Source: Chromobacterium vaccinii (GTDB lineage Bacteria > Pseudomonadota > Gammaproteobacteria > Burkholderiales > Chromobacteriaceae). Taken from it: a stretch of DNA of 64,000 nucleotides. Position 1 is the first letter of the stretch; every line of letters starts with the position of its first letter. The translations under genes and the position numbers were made by a program. The notes below the pieces were generated by a model. The model was not told where the DNA came from and searched no databases. It saw only the letters and a list, made by a program, of their open reading frames with translations. The stretch spans positions 62,001 to 126,000 of the forward strand of contig NZ_JZJL01000001.1 of assembly GCF_000971335.1 (NCBI RefSeq), read 5' to 3'. Shown here in pieces: positions 27,313 to 39,461 of the stretch.

Positions 27313-29025
27313 TTATTTCATATGCTGCTTCATAACTTGCCGCAGCCTATTGAAATCAAAAGGCTTTTCTAGCCGCTCAACAAACCAGACAGCTCTTGAG
27401 TCGGCATATTCTTCAGGGTAAGCCGTCATTGCAATGATGGGCGCAGCCTTGTTGTTTCTGCTTTTCTTGGCAAACTCCGCAACGTCATACCCGCTTTCCT
27501 TACCCAGCTGCATATCCACCAAGATGATGCTGAAGGCTTTTTCCTGAAGATATCGGCAGGCCTCTTTCACTGTGCTTGCCACAACAACGGGATGCCCATT
27601 CATCGTCAAACAATCGGCGAAAGGCGTGCTTATATTTTCATCATCCTCAACCAGCAGAATGCAATCCGTCCTCTCACTCCCGCCCTCTTGGATATTCACC
27701 GGCAGCCTGACAACGAATTCCGCCCCCTGCCCCTCTTCGCTTGTCAGTTCGATCTCTCCACCCAGCAGACTCACCAGTTCCTTGACTATCGCTAGACCCA
27801 AACCGCTGCTGCCCGGCCGACGCAGCTTGCCTTGGCAGAAGGGCTGGAAAATCCGGCTTTGAAATTCAATGGGAATGCCAATGCCTGTGTCGCGGACCCT
27901 TATCTGCAGAATCCCCTGATCATCTTCGCAGTCGATGCGGGCCATGACGGCGATCTCGCCATGGTCAGTATAGCGGATCGCATTCGCGATCAAATTGCCA
28001 ACGATTTGCCGCAATCGATTGCCATCCAACCTGACTTTTTCAGGCAGGCCAGACACTGAAACTTCCAGTTTCAGTCCCTTGTTTTCCAATTGGACCCGAT
28101 GCGCCTCAATCGCTTCGTGCAAGACGGTCTCGACATTCACATCTTCCGGGTGCAAGCGGAACTGCATATTGTTGATTGCCGAGATATCCATGATGTCTCG
28201 AACCTGGGTCAACAAATGCGTCATGCTGCTCTTCAAGCGCATCAGCGTCGCATGCATTTTACCTGCGGGAGGCACTTCGAATTCGATCAACTCTACGCAG
28301 ACTTGCATTGTTTGTAGCGGAGAGCGTATCTCATGGCTGATCGTAGCCAGAAAGGTGGTTCTGTCCAGCTCGGCGGAAACCGTTGCCTTATGCGCCGCCC
28401 GCTCTTTCTCCAATAAAGCCTGCCGGGCCGCCACGTCGCGGCGCGCCGCGTAATAACGATACAAGAGAATCAGGACAATGATGCCGACCCCAGCCCATAG
28501 GGCAAACCACAGCGCGGAGGCAAGCCTTTGACTACGGGCCAAATCCTTATCCACTTCAGATACCCGGGACTGAACGGCAAACTCGGAGAGAAAGGGACGA
28601 ATTTCGTCGATCTGATCAATGTAATTCTGCGCGGACGAGCGGTTGACCAAAGCAATATTTTCATCGTGGAAAAACTTCTGCAGCAACTCAGAAACGCCAT
28701 GAAATCCTTCAACCGAGCTCAATAAGCCATGCACGCTGGAGGGGGTGACAAAGTCGAGGAATCGACTTTTCGCCACCGCCAGCCTAAGGTTGGCCTGATC
28801 GATGGTCAGCTCGCCCGCCTTCAGACGAACCAGCTCCGCGCGCGAGCGCTCCAACTCGATTTGTAGCTGGGCAACCGTCCAGTACAAATCCTCGTTCTTC
28901 CCCTCAAACTTTTTAGTGACGACATGCCGTTCAATGGCAATATAAATGCTCGCAGCGGCGACAAAAAAAACCAGTATGAATACCGGGGGAATGCTCTTGA
29001 CAGTCATCCATGCTTTATTTCTCAC
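27313..29025 (-). CDS. Hybrid sensor histidine kinase with C-terminal receiver
   Basis: 570 residues. Two membrane segments (about 12-32 and 172-190) flank a helical periplasmic domain of about 140 residues. A coiled linker leads to the HisKA domain with His231 (TISHEIRSPL). The ATPase domain has N (NLIANAIRY), G1 (RDTGIGIP) and G2 (SSGLGLAIV) boxes. A receiver follows with acceptor Asp504 (ILVDMQLG). No DNA-binding output is present, so phosphate must pass to another protein. I kept the GTG at 29025 (GAGG 5 bases upstream); an ATG at 29007 is possible. It follows a small periplasmic protein gene by 38 bases. Confidence 0.88.
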   Translation of the reverse strand: MRNKAWMTVKSIPPVFILVFFVAAASIYIAIERHVVTKKFEGKNEDLYWTVAQLQIELERSRAELVRLKAGELTIDQANLRLAVAKSRFLDFVTPSSVHGLLSSVEGFHGVSELLQKFFHDENIALVNRSSAQNYIDQIDEIRPFLSEFAVQSRVSEVDKDLARSQRLASALWFALWAGVGIIVLILLYRYYAARRDVAARQALLEKERAAHKATVSAELDRTTFLATISHEIRSPLQTMQVCVELIEFEVPPAGKMHATLMRLKSSMTHLLTQVRDIMDISAINNMQFRLHPEDVNVETVLHEAIEAHRVQLENKGLKLEVSVSGLPEKVRLDGNRLRQIVGNLIANAIRYTDHGEIAVMARIDCEDDQGILQIRVRDTGIGIPIEFQSRIFQPFCQGKLRRPGSSGLGLAIVKELVSLLGGEIELTSEEGQGAEFVVRLPVNIQEGGSERTDCILLVEDDENISTPFADCLTMNGHPVVVASTVKEACRYLQEKAFSIILVDMQLGKESGYDVAEFAKKSRNNKAAPIIAMTAYPEEYADSRAVWFVERLEKPFDFNRLRQVMKQHMK

Positions 29026-29063
29026 CGCACCCTCACGCGCTCAGGCATCCACCTTGCAATGGA

Positions 29064-29555
29064 TCAATAGACTACAATGCGATCAACTTGCCAAACCAGC
29101 TTGGCATCCAGCTGCGGCCCCTTCGCGGCGCTAGGCATATCGGCAATAGGATACATGATCCACAGCGGCCCCCGCTCTTTCACTTCCAGCTGTTTTTTAT
29201 TCATGGACCGGGCCAGAATGACATTATATTTATCAAATTCCCGCCTATCGATTGAGTACGCGTAGTCATTCAATGCCTGAAATTTAACCTTCGATCCCGT
29301 TGCGCCAACTTTCGCCAAGATATCTCGCATCAGCGGGCCGGAAAAAGTTGAAACCGGCGTCCAGCTGGTTTTCGTCACGATGTCGTGCTGCTTTAGCGCC
29401 TGAAAATCTTTGACCCTGAAAGCGTATGCTGTCTTGTCTTTATTTGTAAATACTCCAATCTTCCCGGAAACGGTTAAAATAACGGGATTGCTCTCCGCCC
29501 AACCATTGCCACTCAGCAGCAACAGGCTGAGCAATCCCCATAAGATTCTCTTCAT
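29064..29555 (-). CDS. Periplasmic oxidoreductase-like protein with molybdopterin-binding fold
   Basis: About 163 residues with a signal peptide (cleaved after GWAES). The sequence PVILTVSGKIGVFTN ... FSGPLMRDILAKVGATG ... YAYSIDRREF ... GPLWIMYPI fits the short sulfite-oxidase/YedY-like domain often annotated as oxidoreductase molybdopterin-binding. The cysteine that coordinates molybdenum in true enzymes is not apparent, so it may be a ligand-binding rather than catalytic protein. GGGAG precedes the ATG by 5 bases. It is directly upstream of the histidine kinase and probably supplies its periplasmic input; this is an inference. Confidence 0.72.
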   Translation of the reverse strand: MKRILWGLLSLLLLSGNGWAESNPVILTVSGKIGVFTNKDKTAYAFRVKDFQALKQHDIVTKTSWTPVSTFSGPLMRDILAKVGATGSKVKFQALNDYAYSIDRREFDKYNVILARSMNKKQLEVKERGPLWIMYPIADMPSAAKGPQLDAKLVWQVDRIVVY

Positions 29556-29845
29556 CACCACTCCCTCTCATTTCCAAGCCCATCCGCTAGCACAAACTCC
29601 AGTACCGGCAATTCAAAACACAGGACGCACTCGGAAATAACTAACAAAGATTAGTTAAACCAAAACAACAATGTCATTCTCAATGACAAACTATATCTTA
29701 TTTTGCCGCATAAAATATATGGTCAAGGCTATTACCAATGCCGCCGTCTCCGATCCGGGCATGGCGCGCAGCGCATCGGGATGATCAGCGATGCCCCGTT
29801 TGCATCCATGCCCCGCAAACCCCGCGCCATGAACGCGAAGCCCGA

Positions 29846-29875
29846 AAATAAAAGCCCCGCTGAAGCGGGGCTTTT
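29846..29875 (-). terminator. Terminator after mnmE
   Basis: AAAGCCCCGCT and AGCGGGGCTTT form a perfect stem with a T-rich run on the minus strand, 40 bases past the mnmE stop. Confidence 0.9.
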
Positions 29876-29915
29876 CGCAATTCCGGCGCATGCCGGAGAG
29901 ACAAGAAGGGCCGGA

Positions 29916-31268
29916 CTACTTGCCGATGCAGAAGCGCGAGAAGATCACGCCCAGCAGATCGTCGGCGCTGAACTCGCCGGTGATCTCGGACAGCGCGTTC
30001 TGCGCCATCCGCAGCTCTTCGGCGAAGATTTCCACCTGCTCCCAGTCTGCTTCCGCCAGTTCCAGGTGATCGGCCGCGCGGGCGATGGCGTCCAGGTGGC
30101 GTTGACGCGCCAGGAACACGCCTTCGTCGGCGCCGCTGTAGCCTATCATTTCCAGCAGCTTGGCCTTGAGAACGTCCACGCCATCCAGCGTGCGGGCGGA
30201 CAGGCGCACCAGCGGGTGGCCGTCCTGCACGGTCAGGCCGGCGGCCTCGCCGGACAGGTCCACCTTGTTGAAGACCTGCACCCGCGGCAGCGCCGGCGGC
30301 AGCCGCTCCAGGATCGCCTGCACTTCGGCGGTCAGGCCCTCGCGGCTGTCCACCAGCAGCAACGCCAGATCGGCGCGCTCCACCGCCTGCCAGGTGCGCT
30401 CGATGCCTATCTTCTCCACCACGTCGTCGGTATCGCGCAGGCCGGCGGTGTCGATCACGTGCACCGGCACGCCGTCGATGACGATCTCCTCGCGCACCGT
30501 GTCGCGGGTGGTGCCCGCGATATCGGTGACGATGGCGATGTCGTCGCCGGCCAGCGCGTTCATCAGGCTGGACTTGCCGACATTGGGCTGGCCCACCAGC
30601 ACCACGTGCATCCCCTCGCGCAGGATGGCGCCCTGCTTGGCGGTGGCCTGCACGCCTACCAGGTGCCCGCGCAGGCGGCGCAGGCGGCCGATGGCGTCGG
30701 CTTGCTTCAGGAAGTCGATCTCCTCTTCCGGAAAGTCCAGCGTCGCCTCCACCAGCATGCGCAGGTTGATCAGCTCGTCCACCAGGCCGTGCACCTCGCG
30801 CGAGAACGCGCCCTTCAGCGATTTCAGCGCGCTCTTGGCCGCCGTCTCGCTGCTGGCGTCGATCAAATCGGCCACGCTCTCGGCCTGGGCCAGGTCCAGC
30901 TTGTCGTTGAGGAAGGCCCGCTTGGTGAATTCGCCCGGCTCGGCCAGTCGCGCGCCCAGCTCCACGCAGCGCGCCAGCAGCATCTTCAGCACCACCGGCC
31001 CGCCGTGGCCTTGCAGCTCGATCACGTCTTCGCCGGTGAAGCTGTTGGGGCCGGGGAAGAACAGCAGCAGGCCGTTGTCCAGCGCCTGGCCGTGGCCGTC
31101 GAAGAAGTCGGTGTAGGTGGCGTAACGCGGCTTGGGCGTCTTGCCATTGGTGATGGCCTGCGCGAACGGCAGCAGGTCCTTGCCGGAGACGCGGATCACG
31201 CCGACGCCGCCGCGTCCCGGAGCGGTGGCGACGGCGCAGATGGTGGCGGGGGTGTAGCTGAGGTTCAT
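29916..31268 (-). CDS. mnmE: tRNA modification GTPase MnmE (TrmE)
   Basis: 450 residues from the ATG at 31268, which has AAGGA upstream. The N-terminal folate-binding domain starts [20 protein letters not shown]. The helical domain holds an inserted G domain with G1 GQPNVGKSS near residue 223, G2 TTRD, G3 DTAGLRDT and G4 NKVDL. The C-terminal FCIGK carries the catalytic cysteine. With MnmG it installs the 5-(carboxymethyl)aminomethyl group on wobble uridine. Standard neighbour of yidC near the origin, here separated from it by a terminator and repeats. Confidence 0.96.
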   Translation of the reverse strand: MNLSYTPATICAVATAPGRGGVGVIRVSGKDLLPFAQAITNGKTPKPRYATYTDFFDGHGQALDNGLLLFFPGPNSFTGEDVIELQGHGGPVVLKMLLARCVELGARLAEPGEFTKRAFLNDKLDLAQAESVADLIDASSETAAKSALKSLKGAFSREVHGLVDELINLRMLVEATLDFPEEEIDFLKQADAIGRLRRLRGHLVGVQATAKQGAILREGMHVVLVGQPNVGKSSLMNALAGDDIAIVTDIAGTTRDTVREEIVIDGVPVHVIDTAGLRDTDDVVEKIGIERTWQAVERADLALLLVDSREGLTAEVQAILERLPPALPRVQVFNKVDLSGEAAGLTVQDGHPLVRLSARTLDGVDVLKAKLLEMIGYSGADEGVFLARQRHLDAIARAADHLELAEADWEQVEIFAEELRMAQNALSEITGEFSADDLLGVIFSRFCIGK

Positions 31269-31342
31269 CGGCATTCCTTCGATGCTTGGCCGCGGACGGC
31301 GGGCTGGTACACGGGCGGACATCGGGCACAAGAGCCGGCATC

Positions 31343-31370
31343 GCCCCTCTCCCCCGAGGGGAGAGGGAGG
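31343..31370. repeat. REP-like palindrome
   Basis: CCCCTCTCCCC and GGGGAGAGGG form a hairpin around CGA. A related palindrome rich in CCCCT/AGGGG lies inside vgrG at about 54716. Confidence 0.6.
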
Positions 31371-31427
31371 CAGGCCGCCTTGCGCTCATGCTCCGCACCG
31401 GCTTCATGCCCGCGGCGAATTCATTTA

Positions 31428-31529
31428 GAGCGGCTAACAGAGCACCTGAGCCAAGGCGCGCCGACGCAGACAGTACACATGGTACGGCAAGGAGGCGCAA
31501 CGCAGGATCAGGGGCTCTGTTAGCTGCTC
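31428..31529. repeat. Inverted-repeat element of about 100 bases (MITE-like)
   Basis: The ends, starting AGCGGCTAACAGAGC and, inverted, AGCAGCTAACAGAGC, form imperfect 21-base arms (two differences). The inside is GC-rich and includes the small dyad GTACACATGGTAC. The size and placement between genes resemble small non-coding mobile repeats. Family unknown. Confidence 0.55.
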
Positions 31530-31546
31530 CTGTTCAATTATCCAGC

Positions 31547-31572
31547 AAAAAACCCGGCCAGTGGCCGGGTTC
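31547..31572 (-). terminator. Terminator after yidC
   Basis: ACCCGGCCA pairs with TGGCCGGGT and is followed by TTTTTT on the minus strand, 24 bases after the yidC stop. mnmE therefore likely has its own promoter. Confidence 0.9.
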
Positions 31573-31595
31573 TATCAGCAATTCTGACGGGGCGC

Positions 31596-33233
31596 TCAGG
31601 ATTGCAGCGCGGCCTTGTTGCTCTTTTCGATCTGCTTGTTGATGAACCATTGCTGGGTCATCGACAGCACGTTGTTGACCACGTAGTACAGCACCAGGCC
31701 GGCCGGGAAGAAGAAGAACAGCGCGGAGAAGGCCAGCGGCATGATCTTCATCATCTTCGCCTGCATCGGGTCGGCCGGCGGCGGGTTCAGGAAAGTCTGC
31801 AGGAACATGGTGCCGGCCATGATCACCGGCAGGATGTAGTACGGGTCCGGGCGGGCCAAGTCGGTGTACCACAGAATCCACGGCGCGCCGCGCAGTTCCA
31901 CGGAAGCCAGCAGCGCCCAGTACAGGCCGATGAACACCGGGATCTGGATCAGCATGGGCAGGCAGCCGCCCAGCGGATTGACCTTCTCGGTCTTGTACAT
32001 CTCCATCACCGCCTGCTGGAACTTCATGCGGTCGTCGCCATGCTGCGCCTTCAGGCGCTCCAGACGCGGCGCCAGGGCCTTCATCTTGGCCATCGAGCGG
32101 TAGGACGCGGCGGTCAGCGGGTAGAACACCGCCTTCACGGTCAGCGTCAGCAGCACGATCGCCCAGCCCCAGTTGCTCACCAGCGCGTGCAGCTTCACCA
32201 GCAGCCAGAACAGCGGCGAGGCGAAGATGTAGAAGATGCCGAAGTCCTTGGCGTACTCCATGCCGTCGGCCAGCTTGGAGATGATGCTGTACTCTTCCGG
32301 ACCGGCGAACAGCGGCACGGACACGCTCAGGCTCTTGCCCGGCGCGACGGTGGCGTAGTCCACCAGCGCGGCGGCGGAGTTCAGGCCGGCGGTTTCCTTC
32401 AGCTCGAAGCGGCAGGAACGCTCGTCCTTGCAGACCGAGGCGCCGTCCAGCGGCTTCAGGATCCAGGCGGACATGAAGTAGTGCTGCACCATCGCCACCC
32501 AGCCGTCGGTAGTGGTCTTGGCGTAGTCGCCCTTGCCCTTGGCCAGATCGTCGAAACTCACCTTCTGGAACTTGTGCTCCGAGGTGTACACGGCCGGACC
32601 GGTGTAGGTGTGAGCCATGCGGCCTTCGCCTTCCGGCGCCTGGCTGTCGCGCAGCAGGCGGTAGTAGGCGGTGGGGGCCAGCGGCGCGGCGCCGCCGTTC
32701 ACGATGTCGTAACGAACGCCGATTTCGTAGCTGTTCTTGCTGAAGGTGTAAACCTTGCTCACCTTGACGCCGTTGGCGTCCGGCGCGGTCAGCTTCACTT
32801 CCAGCTTGTCGCCGGTCAGCTCGTAGCTGGGCTTGTCGGCGGTGAACACGGTTTTATGGGTGGGCAGCGCGGGATTGCTGGCCGCCACCAGGCCGGTCTG
32901 GGCCACGTAGGTGCGCTTGGCGTCGTCCTCGAACAGCTGGAACGGCTGGTTGTGGTCTTCTGCCGCGCCGTGCTTCAGAAGCTTCAGCGAGCGCAGGTCG
33001 CCGCCCACGGTATCGATCTCCGCCTCGACCAGATCGGTCTTGACGTGGATGCGCTGACCACGGGTCAGCTTGTTGGCGTCGGCCGGCTGCGCCACATTAT
33101 TGGCGGCGCCGGTCGTGGCCTGGGTCTTGGCCGCTTGCTGCTGCGGGGTGTGCTTGGGCATGAAATATTCATTCCACCCAAACAAGATGCCCACGGACAG
33201 TAGAACAAAGATTATCAGTCGCTTGGAGTCCAT
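31596..33233 (-). CDS. yidC: Membrane protein insertase YidC
   Basis: 545 residues from the ATG at 33233 (MDSKRLIIF). An N-terminal membrane anchor is followed by a large periplasmic domain (about 55-330), then five membrane segments with the YidC/Oxa1 core ([18 protein letters not shown]). It inserts membrane proteins alone or with SecYEG. The gene follows yidD by 19 bases in the conserved rpmH-rnpA-yidD-yidC order and ends in its own terminator. Confidence 0.96.
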   Translation of the reverse strand: MDSKRLIIFVLLSVGILFGWNEYFMPKHTPQQQAAKTQATTGAANNVAQPADANKLTRGQRIHVKTDLVEAEIDTVGGDLRSLKLLKHGAAEDHNQPFQLFEDDAKRTYVAQTGLVAASNPALPTHKTVFTADKPSYELTGDKLEVKLTAPDANGVKVSKVYTFSKNSYEIGVRYDIVNGGAAPLAPTAYYRLLRDSQAPEGEGRMAHTYTGPAVYTSEHKFQKVSFDDLAKGKGDYAKTTTDGWVAMVQHYFMSAWILKPLDGASVCKDERSCRFELKETAGLNSAAALVDYATVAPGKSLSVSVPLFAGPEEYSIISKLADGMEYAKDFGIFYIFASPLFWLLVKLHALVSNWGWAIVLLTLTVKAVFYPLTAASYRSMAKMKALAPRLERLKAQHGDDRMKFQQAVMEMYKTEKVNPLGGCLPMLIQIPVFIGLYWALLASVELRGAPWILWYTDLARPDPYYILPVIMAGTMFLQTFLNPPPADPMQAKMMKIMPLAFSALFFFFPAGLVLYYVVNNVLSMTQQWFINKQIEKSNKAALQS

Positions 33234-33252
33234 CTTCTCGATACCGGAAAGT

Positions 33253-33462
33253 TCAGGGAACCGGGTCATAGCCGCTGCCGCCCCAGGGGTGGCAGCGGCA
33301 GATGCGCCTGGCGGCCAGACAGCCGCCCTTGAGCGCGCCGTGTTTCCTCACCGCCTCGATCGCGTAGCCGGAACAGGTGGGCTGGAAGCGGCAACGCGGC
33401 GCCAACCACGGGCTGATAGCCAGCTGGTAGAAACGGATCAGGAGGATGAGGATGCGCGACAT
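33253..33462 (-). CDS. yidD: Membrane protein insertion efficiency factor YidD
   Basis: 69 residues. The UPF0161 family signature is complete: [28 protein letters not shown] with two conserved cysteines, and [17 protein letters not shown]. It helps YidC-dependent insertion. It overlaps the end of rnpA by about 25 bases. Confidence 0.95.
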   Translation of the reverse strand: MSRILILLIRFYQLAISPWLAPRCRFQPTCSGYAIEAVRKHGALKGGCLAARRICRCHPWGGSGYDPVP

Positions 33463-33803
33463 CGTGCCAGTTTAGCAAACAAGGCCTGCAAAGCCGTTAC
33501 AGCTTCGGCGCGCTGTTCTCGGGTAAACGCCGTCTTGGCGCGCACCACGTAGTCCACGCCGTCCAGGCCTTGCTGGTTCAGGCGGAACCACTCGCGCACG
33601 CAGCGCTTGATATAGTTGCGGCGTACCGCCCGCTTGGCGACCTTCTTGCCGACCACCAGGCCCACACGGGCGTGGTCCAGGCCGTTGGGACGGGCGAACA
33701 CCTGGAAGAACGCATTGCTGCGCTGTTGCCGCAAACTAAAAACGGATGAGAACTCATCCGTTTTTAACAGCCGGTGCGCACGGCGAAAGCGGTAAGCCGA
33801 CAA
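33438..33803 (-). CDS. rnpA: Ribonuclease P protein component
   Basis: About 121 residues from a TTG at 33803 (next residues [13 protein letters not shown]). The RNase P protein motif is clear: [22 protein letters not shown] near the middle. It binds the RNA subunit to process tRNA 5' ends. The start is uncertain: the frame stays open upstream into rpmH, and no ATG lies at the expected place. The proposed TTG is 4 bases after the rpmH stop. The overlap with yidD is typical. Confidence 0.9.
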   Translation of the reverse strand: MSAYRFRRAHRLLKTDEFSSVFSLRQQRSNAFFQVFARPNGLDHARVGLVVGKKVAKRAVRRNYIKRCVREWFRLNQQGLDGVDYVVRAKTAFTREQRAEAVTALQALFAKLARCRASSSS

Positions 33804-33807
33804 GGGC

Positions 33808-33942
33808 TTAGACGGCCAGCTTCTTGCGGCCCTTGGCGCGGCGAGCGGCGATGACGGCGCGGCCGCCACGGGTCTTCATGCGGACCAGGAAGCCGTGAGT
33901 GCGTTTGCGACGGGTATTGGAAGGCTGGTAAGTACGTTTCAT
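33808..33942 (-). CDS. rpmH: 50S ribosomal protein L34
   Basis: 44 residues, [18 protein letters not shown]... ending [10 protein letters not shown], an unmistakable L34. It opens the minus-strand cluster that faces away from dnaA. The shared upstream region is the usual place for a bacterial chromosomal origin. Confidence 0.97.
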   Translation of the reverse strand: MKRTYQPSNTRRKRTHGFLVRMKTRGGRAVIAARRAKGRKKLAV

Positions 33943-34272
33943 GATATGGGTTTCCTGTTTCGAAACGGAAATAAACGCGTGATTTGACTAGATATTCGCC
34001 GCTTTGTCAACGAGGAATTTTCTCCACCCCTGTGGATAACTTTGCAAAAAACCGTTAGAATGTCTAGGTTTACCGTTGCCGATCGGCTGCACAACAAATG
34101 AACGCACTCCGGGGCTCTCCAGCCCGCCGCGTTCGAAACACCGCAGCCCGCCGGCCGCTCCCATGCCGAACATTCCGTCGTTCGCGCGCGCGAAACGCGC
34201 GCCGCGTGCGGCATTTCCCGCTGTTGCAAGCCATGCGCCGGCAGCGGGTTTTTCGCTTTCACTTGGTATGTA
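33943..34272. promoter_or_regulatory. rpmH-dnaA intergenic region, candidate oriC
   Basis: 330 bases between divergent rpmH and dnaA. The half next to rpmH is AT-richer and holds one perfect DnaA box (TGTGGATAA at 34031-34039). Near-consensus boxes may exist but were not scored. The half next to dnaA is GC-rich. It must also carry both promoters. One perfect box is few for an origin, so the origin call rests on gene order. Confidence 0.5.
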
Positions 34273-35676
34273 ATGACTGAACTGGATCAATTCTGGCCTG
34301 CGTGCCTAGCCCGCCTGGAGGCCGAACTGTCTTCGCAACAGTTCAACACCTGGATCAAGCCGCTGACCGCCGAAGCCGGCGACGAAGGCATTGCGCTGTT
34401 CGCACCGAACCGCTTCATCATGCAGTTCATCAAAGACCGCTTCCTGCCGCGCATCGAGGAACTGGCCGTTGAACTGGTGGGCGAGCTGCCGGTGGAGCTG
34501 CGCCTGGGCGCGCCCAGCTCGCGCCCCGCCGCCCCGGTAGCCAGCAGCAGCCAGCCCAGGGCCAAGGAGCCGGCCAAGACCGCGGCCAGCGCCCCGGCCG
34601 CGCCGTCGCCCGCCAAGCAGGCGGCGGTGAAGGCCATTGGCGGCAGCCATGAAAGCACGCGCCTGAATCCGTCCTTCACCTTCGACACGCTGGTGACCGG
34701 CAAGGGCAACCAGCTGGCGCGCGCCGCGGCGATGCAGATCGCCGAAAATCCGGGCGACCAGGCCTATAACCCGCTGTTCGTCTACGGCGGCGTGGGCCTG
34801 GGCAAGACTCACTTGATCCAGGCGATCGGCAACCACGTGTTCCAGAAGAACCCGCAGGCCAAGATCCGCTACATCCACGCCGAACGCTACGTGGCCGACA
34901 TCATGCGCGCCTACCAGCACAAGGCCTTTGATGAATTCAAGCGCTACTACCACTCGCTGGACCTGTTGCTGATTGACGACATCCAGTTCTTCGCCGGCAA
35001 GAACCGCACCCAGGAAGAATTCTTCTACGCCTTCAACGCGCTGATCGAGGGCGGCAAGCAGGTGATCATGACCTGTGACAGCTACCCCAAGCAGATAGAA
35101 GGCATGGAAGAGCGGCTGATCTCGCGCTTCTCCTGGGGCCTGACGGTGGAAATCCAGCCGCCGGAGCTGGAGATGCGCGTGGCCATTCTGATGAAGAAGG
35201 CCGAGGCCGACAGCATCAAGCTGGAGCACAACGTGGCGTTCTTCATCGCCCAGAACGTGCGCTCCAACGTCCGTGAGCTGGAAGGCGCGCTCAAGCGCGT
35301 GGTGGCCTACGCCCGCTTCACCAACCAGAACATCACGCTGGAGCTGGTGAAGGAAGCGCTGAAGGACATCCTGGCCGCCGGCAACCGCCAGGTGACGGTG
35401 GACGCCATCCAGAAGACGGTGGCCGAGTACTACAAGATCAAGCTGTCCGACATGCACAGCAAGAAGCGTTCGCGCGACATCGCCCGCCCGCGCCAAGTGG
35501 CGATGGCGCTGGCCAAGGAGCTGACCCAGCTGTCCTTGCCCAATATCGGCGACGCCTTCGGCGGCCGCGACCACACCACCGTGCTGCACGCCTGCAAGAC
35601 AATCAACGAGATGCGCGCCAACGACGCCGACATCGCCCACGATTACGAAGCGCTGCTGGCCATGCTGCGCAATTAA
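34273..35676 (+). CDS. dnaA: Chromosomal replication initiator protein DnaA
   Basis: 467 residues. Domain I (1-80, WPACLARLEAELSSQQFNTWIKPL) is followed by an Ala/Pro-rich linker (about 80-120). The AAA+ domain has Walker A GGVGLGKTH near residue 171, Walker B LLLIDDIQF near 234 and an arginine-finger region. Domain IV ends with the DnaA-box binding signature GGRDHTTVLHACKTI near 436. It initiates replication and is followed by dnaN and gyrB in the classic order. Confidence 0.98.
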   Translation: MTELDQFWPACLARLEAELSSQQFNTWIKPLTAEAGDEGIALFAPNRFIMQFIKDRFLPRIEELAVELVGELPVELRLGAPSSRPAAPVASSSQPRAKEPAKTAASAPAAPSPAKQAAVKAIGGSHESTRLNPSFTFDTLVTGKGNQLARAAAMQIAENPGDQAYNPLFVYGGVGLGKTHLIQAIGNHVFQKNPQAKIRYIHAERYVADIMRAYQHKAFDEFKRYYHSLDLLLIDDIQFFAGKNRTQEEFFYAFNALIEGGKQVIMTCDSYPKQIEGMEERLISRFSWGLTVEIQPPELEMRVAILMKKAEADSIKLEHNVAFFIAQNVRSNVRELEGALKRVVAYARFTNQNITLELVKEALKDILAAGNRQVTVDAIQKTVAEYYKIKLSDMHSKKRSRDIARPRQVAMALAKELTQLSLPNIGDAFGGRDHTTVLHACKTINEMRANDADIAHDYEALLAMLRN

Positions 35677-35718
35677 AACCATGATCCGACTCTTCACCAT
35701 TCATTGGGAGCCCGCCAC

Positions 35719-36828
35719 ATGCTGATCCTGCAAGCCGAACGCGATGCCCTGCTCAAGCCCTTGCTGGCAGTCACCGGCATTGTCGAGCGTCGTCACACGC
35801 TGCCCATCCTATCCAACGTCCTGATCGAGAAAAAGGGCGGACAGGTAGGCTTTTTGGCCACCGACCTGGAAATCCAGATCACCACCGCCAGCAGCGACGA
35901 GCTGCCGGGCGAGGATTTCCGCCTCACCACCTCGGCCAAGAAGCTGCAGGACATCCTGCGCGCCATCCCCGGCAACGCCACCGTCACGCTGGAACAGCTG
36001 GACGGCGGCCGCCTGGTGCTGAAGGCCGGCAAGAGCCGCTTCAACCTGCAAACCCTGCCGGCGGAAGACTTTCCGCTGCTGTCCGTGGGCAGCGCCGGCG
36101 AATCCAGCTTCTCGCTGTCCCAGCGCGAGCTGAAGCGCCTGATCTCCCAGGTGCAGTATTCGATGGCGGTGCAGGACATCCGTTATTACCTCAACGGCCT
36201 CTTGATGCAGACCGACGGCAACCAGGTGCGCCTGGTGGCCACCGACGGCCACCGCCTGGCCTTCGCCAGCGCCGACGTCACCGCCACCCTGCCCAAGGCC
36301 GAGGTGATCCTGCCGCGCAAGACCATCATCGAGCTGTACAAGCTGCTGCAAGACAGCGACGACGAGATCAAGATCGAAGTGCTGGCCAACCAGGTGCGCT
36401 TCAGCTTCGGCGCCACCGTGATCATCAGCAAGGTGGTGGACGGCAAGTTCCCCGACTACAACCGCGTGATCCCGCTGGACAACGAAAAGATCTTCCTGAT
36501 CGAACGCCTGGAATTCCTGCACGCGCTGCAGCGCGCCGCCATTCTGGCCAACGAGAAGTTCCGCGGCGTGCGCCTGGTGCTGGCCCCGGGCAAGATGTCC
36601 ATCCTGTGCACCAACAGCGAACAGGAAGAAGCCGAGGAAGAACTGGAAATCGCCTTCCAGGGCGGCACCCTGGAAATCGGCTTCAACATCAATTACCTGC
36701 TGGACGTGCTGACCAATCTGCCGGCCGACACCCTGCAGCTGGCGTTTGGCGATTCCAACCGCAGCGCGCTGTTCACCATTCCGGACGTCAGCAACTTCAA
36801 ATACATCGTGATGCCGATGCGCATCTGA
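35719..36828 (+). CDS. dnaN: DNA polymerase III subunit beta (sliding clamp)
   Basis: 369 residues from the ATG at 35719, with GGGAG 8 bases upstream. Three clamp domains are seen; recognisable blocks include RRHTLPILSNVLI, LVATDGHRLA and the C-terminal YIVMPMRI. The dimer encircles DNA and tethers polymerase. It lies 42 bases after dnaA. Confidence 0.98.
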   Translation: MLILQAERDALLKPLLAVTGIVERRHTLPILSNVLIEKKGGQVGFLATDLEIQITTASSDELPGEDFRLTTSAKKLQDILRAIPGNATVTLEQLDGGRLVLKAGKSRFNLQTLPAEDFPLLSVGSAGESSFSLSQRELKRLISQVQYSMAVQDIRYYLNGLLMQTDGNQVRLVATDGHRLAFASADVTATLPKAEVILPRKTIIELYKLLQDSDDEIKIEVLANQVRFSFGATVIISKVVDGKFPDYNRVIPLDNEKIFLIERLEFLHALQRAAILANEKFRGVRLVLAPGKMSILCTNSEQEEAEEELEIAFQGGTLEIGFNINYLLDVLTNLPADTLQLAFGDSNRSALFTIPDVSNFKYIVMPMRI

Positions 36829-36907
36829 TGTAGCGACGGAGCGGGCGGCCCAGCCGCCCACCGGGTTAAAGAGCCCCCGCCCCGGGGCGGACGGCTCTCA
36901 AGAATGA

Positions 36908-39349
<2,442 letters not shown>

Positions 39350-39352
39350 AGG

Positions 39353-39405
39353 TGTAGGATCCCACCAATATCTAGATTTTTCCCACTTTTCTAGATTTTT
39401 GGGAT
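39353..39405 (+). repeat. Transposon left end with repeated TnsB-type sites
   Basis: After the terminal 12 bases, TCTAGATTTTT occurs at 39371 and 39390, 19 bases apart, separated by CCCACTTT. Such repeats at a Tn7-like end are the expected transposase binding sites; binding is inferred. Confidence 0.75.
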
Positions 39406-39461
39406 TTTACTCACCGCCTACGCAGTGAGAAGGATGGCCTCCAGACTTGGAGGCCATTTTT
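39406..39461 (+). terminator. Hairpin plus strong terminator inside the left end
   Basis: A short imperfect hairpin around CTAC (39411-39428) is followed by ATGGCCTCCA/TGGAGGCCAT and TTTTT (39434-39461). It lies about 85 bases after the gyrB stop and would end the gyrB transcript. A diverged copy stands at 53249-53305. Confidence 0.85.

Larger units (their letters stand above)
31269..31595. other. mnmE-yidC intergenic region with repeats
   Basis: No gene. It holds a REP-like palindrome, a 21-base inverted repeat about 100 bases across, and the yidC terminator, each listed separately. Confidence 0.7.
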
